A DNA stretch of 64,000 bases from Allacma fusca (lineage: Eukaryota; Arthropoda; Collembola; Symphypleona; Sminthuridae), in the NCBI GenBank assembly GCA_947179485.1, contig OX359245.1, positions 7,545,001 through 7,609,000 on the forward strand, written 5' to 3'. The translations under genes were made by a program, and so were the position numbers. The notes beneath the pieces are model-generated. The model did not search any database, had not been told where the DNA came from, and saw nothing but the letters and a program-made list of their open reading frames with translations. Numbering within the stretch: position 1 is the stretch's first letter; each line of letters starts with the position of its first letter. Of this stretch, positions 57,485 through 64,000 are shown one piece after another.

Positions 57485-58960
57485 TATTTCTTTTTCTAAA
57501 TTTTTTATTTTTAGTAATTAAATGTTAATTTTCAAATTTTAACCTTTTCAACGAGATAAAATATCTGCATAACACTTTTTTGACCGCTGCATTATGACAC
57601 TATGAGTTGGTGGCGATATAAAGAAGATGTTAAATCTGAAAGAAAATTTCTACTCCATAGAAGAGTTAATGTCTGTCTGCCAAGTTTTAAAGTTGAACTT
57701 GTCAAAAGTCTTCCGAATAAATTGCAATCCGAATTGAATAGCTTTCCAAAGAAAAACATCCTGGTGGTCGGAGAAACGTTTTGACGGTGCATTCAAAATG
57801 TCTGCAGTGCAAATTATTATTTTCTATAGAAATTTCCAAAACTCGAAATTTAAATGAAAGCCGCTCTAAAAATCCTGCTTAAAATTTCCTACAAACTTTG
57901 AGGTAACTTCAATGATTTTGGAGATTTTTGAATGATGAAGATTAGAAATGTCACTGAAGAATTCATAATTGATTTTCTAAATGGAAGCCTCACTTCCATG
58001 TCACTGAAGAGCTCTTTAAACAATTTTCAATTCGATTTCGGATTTGGATCTCCTCGGCATGAATTTTTCAAGAAATGGGGTAACAACCTTTGTGAGGATA
58101 ATACAGTCTTCAAATCTTTGTACACATTGTTTAAAATATTTAACTTATCAAAACCTTGTTTTAACTTTTCTCTGGTTGTAGTAAATGAGTTTTTTGAATC
58201 ATTGCCATAGGTTCAGCTGGGACAGTATAACTGGGACAATTATCAAAAAATAGTAGCTGACGTGGAAATCTGGGAATTTAAAACATATTTGACTTCAATG
58301 TCTACTTCAATTCTCAATACCCATTGTTATTTAAGTCAAAAGCGCATAAATGCGTTTATAATTAGACATTGTGCAAAACACTTATTTGAGAATAACTTTA
58401 GCATTGGACATTTCCGGAATGTATAGTTTGGAATTTAGGTCCAGTTTATAATAAATTCATTTTATTGACCTGGGTCAAGATTCGATCTCAGGGGTAGGGT
58501 TTGTCGATTTTTAAATGCCTTAGGTATTTTGCCTGCCCGGTATTTTTTGCCAGTAGCAAGGCAAAAAAAACAATTTATGCCTTCTTTTTGCCCTTAAAAA
58601 TAAATGCCGGGCAAAAAGGCAAAAAATGAATGGCAAAAATGGCAAAATATATGGTAACAAAATAAAATCTCACGAAAAATCTTTTGCGGGGCATGTTGAG
58701 GTGCAGTATTTTGTCATGAAAGTCAAACCTGTTTAGCAGATTCAACAACGATGAGTATGCTTTCAAAATTGACACCATTATAAATCGAAAATTTGGAACA
58801 AATGTGAGAATGATGGTCTATTTGTTTTCAATTTGTAATTTTAGTATACATTCAAAAGTGCTTAAATATCATAATAATCAACAATACTTATCCAATTTGC
58901 CACCTTTTGGGAACTCTTATATCTAAGTCGAAACTATCGCCAAAAATCTGCGAACACAAA

Positions 58961-61344
58961 CTAATAATTTTCCAAATCACTATCAGAATACGGTTCCTCA
59001 AGTATCAATATTGTTTCAAGCTCATCGTCGGTTTCTTCATCGCCTTCATCAATTTCATTGAGGCTATTAACATCCGACAAAGTGTCTGCAAATAAGTAAT
59101 TGTATATCGAATCCACGACCCCACATTCTTTTGCTTGTTTGGACTTTGCCTTAAGCTCTTCTTATAAACCCCATTTGACCCTCATCATTTTTTCAGCCTT
59201 CGTAGAATGTAGTCGATTTCGGTACTTTGGTTGCATAGCAGCTTGTTACGAAAAGCTGCGCTCAACGCCAGCACTCGTTGCTGGTATCGAAAATAATCGC
59301 AGAGCAATTTTGGAAAGCAAGTTGGTCTGCTCAAAAGATTCCATATTTTTCCAGTAGGCAATTGTGTCGGAGCAAGAAAGCATTGAGATTCCGAATATTC
59401 CAGTCTTATGTCTATACATTGTCAATTGAGTTGCGAGCATATTTTTCTCTTCTTCGGTTCCAAATCCACAATTCGACGAAAAGGAGTCCAGGGCTTGCAA
59501 AACATTGATAATTTGATCTTCATTTTGCTGGAATCGAACCCCACGATATTTTGGATCTAACATATTTGCAACAAAGTACAGGTCATCAAAGTTTTCGGTC
59601 GAAATACGACGCAAAACAATGGATTTAAGCTTATTCCAGTCAGTGTTTGAAAGCAAAGTTGGACAACTGAATTTAATAGTGTTTTCCGAATCTTCCACGT
59701 AGTATCGCTTTAGTATCATCAGAATTTCGGCGACATCGGATAGCTTTGAATTGTCCTTTTCCACGAATGCTATGGCTGTAAAAACATCGGAATTTATCAT
59801 TTAGCTCCTCTGGTTTGCGTTGGTGAGACTCACAAAAATTATGGAGTTGCTAGTTGGTACATCAATGCAATTACGAACGCAGTAGGCTCTGTTCTAGAAT
59901 TAGTATCTATAAAAGCAGTTACCATTAATTATAGGTGTCAACAACTTGAAGGCTTCATCAATTTTGTTCCAAAACGCATCATCCTTCACAATATTTTTAA
60001 CAGAATACGACAAGTTGCAGTCGGCACTCACAGCAAGGCGAAGAAGGACTGGTTTCGATCTTCTTAGTTTATAAATCACGTCTTTGATAGCAAACCATCT
60101 TGTTACTGCTGGAAGCGAAAGTGTAACTGGTTTAACATCTCTACCCTTTGCCTTTTGTTCTTCTGCGTATTTGACAAACTCTTCTTTAAAGGAAGCTAGT
60201 TTTAATTTGGATCCCTTAATTTCTACCACAACTGATTTAGCTTTTTTTAGAACTGTATTTAGACCAGGCAACTTCGACAAATCTTTGGCAAGATTGTTAA
60301 ACACATGTGAAGCGCAACTAATGGACAACACGCTGGGGTTCCTTTCGGAAAACATATTTCTTGCTTTGAGATAATTTGCTCCTTGATCACTTACTACAGC
60401 TGCAATTTTTTCGATTCCAATATCATTAGCAGTGTCATCCAGGTATTTCAGTATAACAGCGTGGGTTTGCGATACTGCACCTGTATTTTAACAGAGAGGA
60501 AGTGACGTAGTTACATAACCCAAAAAAGTAAAATGTATGTGGCGATGGGAAGAATCCGCACATTCATTCAAATTAAAAATGGGCAATATTGTATGGGTAT
60601 CATTCTTATAAGCAATTTACCTGTTTCGAAGCTTTTGTAAAATATTCTTGTTTCCGGTGTAGAGAGGAGTATGTTCACAACCCCAAGTCCATTCACATTT
60701 TCCCATCCATCAAGTTCTACTGTTATATTCTTCATTTCATCCAACTTGTTTTTATTTTCAACCATAACTGTTTTCTCTAATGTACTAAGTAATCCTCCCG
60801 CAACGCTCCGTTCTGATGGAATTTTAAAACCTGCTCCCAATTTTTCAAAGAATCTTTTGAGATAATAGTTCTGTGTCCAATGAAATGGGACGTTACCAGA
60901 TATCAATGCCTTAACGAATTCAAGTTCCAAACCCTTTTGCTTTCCTTTTGATATTACTACAACGTGATGATCAAGTTTTGTTTGCCTATGTTTTGAAAAG
61001 CCACATGTTTTGGTTAGGGAATTTGATGAGGCTGTCGCAGGAATATTACCTGGAGTTAAGGCATCGTTTAATTCCTCGTCGGTTTCATTTTCATCGCTGA
61101 GTTGTACAGACGCTTCTAAATCTTGTAGTCTTGAATTGCCGGAATTTTTACGGAATTGTCGTTTAATATCAACTGAAGCTTGCTTTCACGTTGATGTGTG
61201 CAGTGTACATTTAATTGAATGCTTTCTTTGAACGTTACCACAAAAATTACACTTTACATTGCACGTTCCAGAACTTGTACCTGAAACTGCGGTCCAGTGT
61301 AACCAGATTTTATTTTCCGGTCGTCCCCTCGTTTTGGTTGCCAT
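58961..61344 (-). pseudogene. hAT transposase, three exons, three in-frame stops
   Basis: This cut-and-paste enzyme binds the element ends and cleaves DNA. Exon 1 (61344-60621) starts MATKTRGRPENK and carries a BED-type zinc finger (WLHW, CNFCG). Exon 2 (60480-59923) has VVSDQGANYLKARNMF and SCASHVFNNLAKDL, matching the RNase H-like core with DUF659 features. Exon 3 (59775-58961) ends with LFSIPATSAGVERSFS, the hAT dimerisation motif, then an acidic tail. Introns 60481-60620 and 59776-59922 have GT...AG ends, and splicing keeps the frame. TGA at 61186-61188, TAA at 59246-59248 and TAA at 59162-59164 interrupt it. Exon limits are my inference. Confidence 0.82.
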
Positions 61345-61560
61345 ATAGTTGGCCACAGGATCAGACGGAGATAATCCACAGTAAATCAAAATAATACAAA
61401 CAAGTATATGCTCACATAAGGTTCACGATGCATTGACATGCTACTACGTGCACGGAGAAACCGGTACTTTGCACGTTTAGCCTATTTTAAAGTTAGCCAC
61501 GGTCGGAGCAAGCACTAATGATGGCGGAAATAGAGCGCTCCATGAGCGTCGTTAATTTAT

Positions 61561-61715
61561 GCCAATTTTGCCATGGCAAAAAATATTAAATGCCAATTTT
61601 GCCATGGCAAAAAATATTAAATGCCAATTTTGCCATGGCAAAAAATATTAAATGCCAATTTTGCCATGGCAAAAAATATTAAATGCCAATTTTGCCATGG
61701 CAAAAAATATTAAAT
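61561..61715. repeat. 31-bp tandem array, five copies, in the hAT end
   Basis: Identical units start at 61561, 61592, 61623, 61654 and 61685, and a diverged sixth begins at 61716. Each contains the 16-bp perfect palindrome TTTTGCCATGGCAAAA. It lies between the transposase promoter side and the right terminus. Confidence 0.95.
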
Positions 61716-62382
61716 GCCAATTCCGCCAGAATGGCATAAAAATTCATTTTTTGCCCATATGAATAAATGCCCTAAATGCCTGCCAAATATGCCTGCCAAA
61801 TTTGCCATTTATGCTATGGCATTTAAAAATCGACAAACCCTACTCAGGGGTTAGAATCGGGAAGAGAATTCCGGTTTTATTAAGAATCCAAATGTTTTCA
61901 AAACTTTGATGATTCGGCCAGAAAATTTTCTTGAAAAAATTACAGAAAATGCCTGTCTTTTATGACAAATATGAGCATGCATCTCAACCGTTCGGAAAAA
62001 GTTTTAGGGAAATACATTGTCAACAGGGAAGGCTCAGAAAAGGAAGAATTATGGTGAGGATCAACATGAATGACATTTTTACTTAGATTATATATTCATT
62101 CCATGTCTCCTCATTCACTTGTCAATTTCCATTAAATTTTTAAAATTTACGCGAAATTCCGGATTTCCAGGTGTCACATCAATTCAGTGAGAATTTAGGA
62201 TGGAAGCTGTTAGGCTTGAAACGAAATTTTATATTCTGTGTTTACCACAACAATTAACGCCTATCCACTCATCGTTTGCTTATTCTAACACTGAAAAAGC
62301 ATGAACCGGCGTGGAAGCTCAATTGTTTGTTTTTTAAAATCGTTAATTAGTTAAAGCGGATTGGAAGTTATTATTTAAAAAT

Positions 62383-62770
62383 CATGGCTACGCGATAATT
62401 TGAGGCTTCGCGTAGGGTCGCGTCAACTATGGCCGTCAAAGTTGGTTGAATTTTGAGTTTTTTTTACATAGGCAATAACCATTACGGTTGACGTAAGCAA
62501 TATTCATAAAAACGTTCATTGAAATCGATTCAGTAGTTATAGAGATAACTTTCATTTGACTTGAAGGTAGAAATTTAAAATATTATTTTGTCAAAACCCA
62601 TCGGGCCAATTCCAACCAAATACAACCTCAGCCTTACTTTTGACGCAAGTAATAATGATAAAAAAATTCATTGAAATCGGCAAACGAATTTTTTGAGTTA
62701 TCGTGCTGAAAGACACACGGACGTACGGACAAGGCTATTTTACTAGGGGGCAGACGCCACTCTAAAAAAC
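62383..62770. repeat. Copy B version of the ~380-bp interspersed repeat
   Basis: Matches 5779-6160 with few differences, including ATTCATTGAAATCGG and GGACGTACGGACAAGGC. It was in place before the A/B duplication. Confidence 0.7.
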
Positions 62771-64000
62771 ACTTGGTTCACTTCTTTATATTTTCTCACT
62801 TCTTTTGTGGCATGAATAATTTTCATTGGATTTTAAATTAAGGCTTCAGGATAACATTTTGTATATTAACCAGTAATTTTCGTTTAAAATTCTGAAATAT
62901 AATTACTGCTGTATTGTAACATGCTTGATTGTCATTGGAAGTTTTTTGTTGTTACAAATCCGAAAAAGGATAATATCACAAGTTTGAAATTTTGAAATAA
63001 AATTGTGGAATACAAAATCTGTCCATTTCCTAGGGAACCAAGTTGCAATATATAACAAGCCCAACAAATAAGCAAAATTAATCCATCTTTATTCCAGCTG
63101 GATTTCTTAGTATACCTGTTAAATATTATTCTTATGGGAATAATGGGATGCGTCCCATTCACAGTTCTGCATCTTAAAGTAATGGCACGTGCCTTAGTGT
63201 CCTTGTTAATTGCTACAAAGAAACCTTAAATTTATATTTTTTTATGATTTTGAAATTTGACTACGAAAATATTATGTCGGGAATCCAATTTGATCATAAA
63301 ATTCTAACTAACATATAATAATATTACAAATAAAACTAATTTCAAATACAACTTTTTTATTTGAAAATATTCTCAGTTTTCTCTTGTAAAAAATATTGTA
63401 AGTTTTAAATGCTTCGTGTAAAATTGCTTATCGTAAATGTCTCTGGTTATGGATTTATGTTTATAATGAAGAGCAACGATCTTGATCTATAGATGGCACT
63501 GCCTATTGACGAATCGTAGCACTTTTTACGTATGTATTTTATTATACCCAAAGGGATAATTATGTTAACCCCGGTTTGCGATTGATGCAAACAATAATTT
63601 ACTACTCTATTATTTACTATTTTCTTTATAAGCATACAATGCTATTCTCTGAACAACATTGTCACAACAATCCTTACTCTGCTGCAATTATCATAGAAAA
63701 TGCATGAAGCGGCGTTGAAGCTCAATTGTTTGTATTTTAAAATCGTAATTAGTGTAGTGATAATTAAAGCGGATTGAATGTTTTTATTTAAAAGACACTT
63801 GATTCACCTACTCATTTTTTTCACTTCTTTTCTGGTTTAAATAATTTTCACTGGATTTTAAATTAAGGCTTTATGACTAAGTTGTGTATATTAACTGGCA
63901 ATTTTCGTTTAAAATTCTGAAATATACTGCTTTACTGCAACATGCCTGATTGTCATTGAAAGTTTTTTTTGTTACAAATCTGAAAAAGGATAAAATGGCA

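Larger units (their letters stand above)
58495..61842 (-). mobile_element. hAT transposon with decayed, spliced transposase
   Basis: The element is 3348 bp. It has 25-bp perfect inverted ends starting TAGGGTTTGTCGATTTTTAA, and CTCAGGGG flanks both sides (58487-58494, 61843-61850). Copy A has this duplication site once near 5309. The transposase is on the minus strand in three exons. Zones inside both ends are made of GCCATTTATGCC/GGCAAAAA-type words. Confidence 0.95.
55273..64000. repeat. Segmental duplication copy B, right part
   Basis: This is collinear with copy A from about 3485 to 7080, and the homology runs off the window. Three further elements interrupt it (55628, 56876, 58495). Frames such as 57932-58210 look similar to 4805-5116 in copy A. 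The differences change amino acids freely, and one is a stop, so they are not conserved genes. Confidence 0.9.

Overview
This is AT-rich, intron-poor, animal nuclear DNA, most likely from an arthropod. I infer this from the elements present: a BEL/Pao retrotransposon with a DUF1759-type gag, a Ty3/gypsy-like LTR element, a non-LTR retrotransposon with a separate ORF1, a hAT transposon with spliced coding exons, and many small inverted-repeat elements. I find no host protein-coding gene, rRNA or tRNA that I can defend. The window looks like gene-poor, repeat-dense sequence and contains one 200-base assembly gap.

The base layer is an old, locally duplicated non-coding sequence. The same phrases recur from end to end, including a roughly 20-base signature around GTGGCGT(T/G)GAAGCTCAATT. 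The best-preserved pair is copy A (about 1170-7080) and copy B (about 30804 to the window end, continuing past it). Copy A is close to a pre-insertion version of copy B. Comparing them exposes clean insertion boundaries in copy B for a hAT-like MITE (31689-32821), a BEL/Pao element (33886-55272), a second hAT-like MITE (55628-56814), a TA-flanked Tc1/mariner-type MITE (56876-57484) and a 3.3 kb hAT transposon (58495-61842). Copy A carries none of these five.

The 33.9-55.3 kb block is a nest. A BEL/Pao element (LTRs 33886-34351 and 44983-45404 plus 55242-55272; 5-bp target duplication AAAAT) was hit twice. A 4.95 kb non-LTR element landed in its integrase, in reverse (39221-44171; 14-bp duplication). 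A 9.8 kb Ty3/gypsy-like element landed in its 3' LTR (45405-55237; 4-bp duplication TGGT). Both LTR pairs are almost identical within the pair, so these insertions are recent.

Two points stand out. First, the non-LTR element has ORF1 and ORF2 in the same frame, separated by one UGA, and ORF2 has no AUG until well inside its endonuclease domain; this suggests stop-codon readthrough or a related recoding. Second, the Ty3/gypsy-like element has lost reverse transcriptase, yet downstream of integrase it keeps a long extra domain with GDS, GARG and GND motifs reminiscent of SGNH hydrolases.

From 1 to 30 kb the window holds a 39-bp satellite built on AGGTCA direct repeats (1-321), a hAT MITE (457-828), a CRE-palindrome inverted-repeat element (13334-13703), a 2.9 kb element with TACCCG arrays and a gapped palindrome (17065-20006), a 0.9 kb element with CTCGA arrays (20203-21139), and long stretches of ancient diverged repeat units. 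Several unrelated hAT-type families share one design: 8-bp target duplications plus short simple-sequence arrays just inside the termini.
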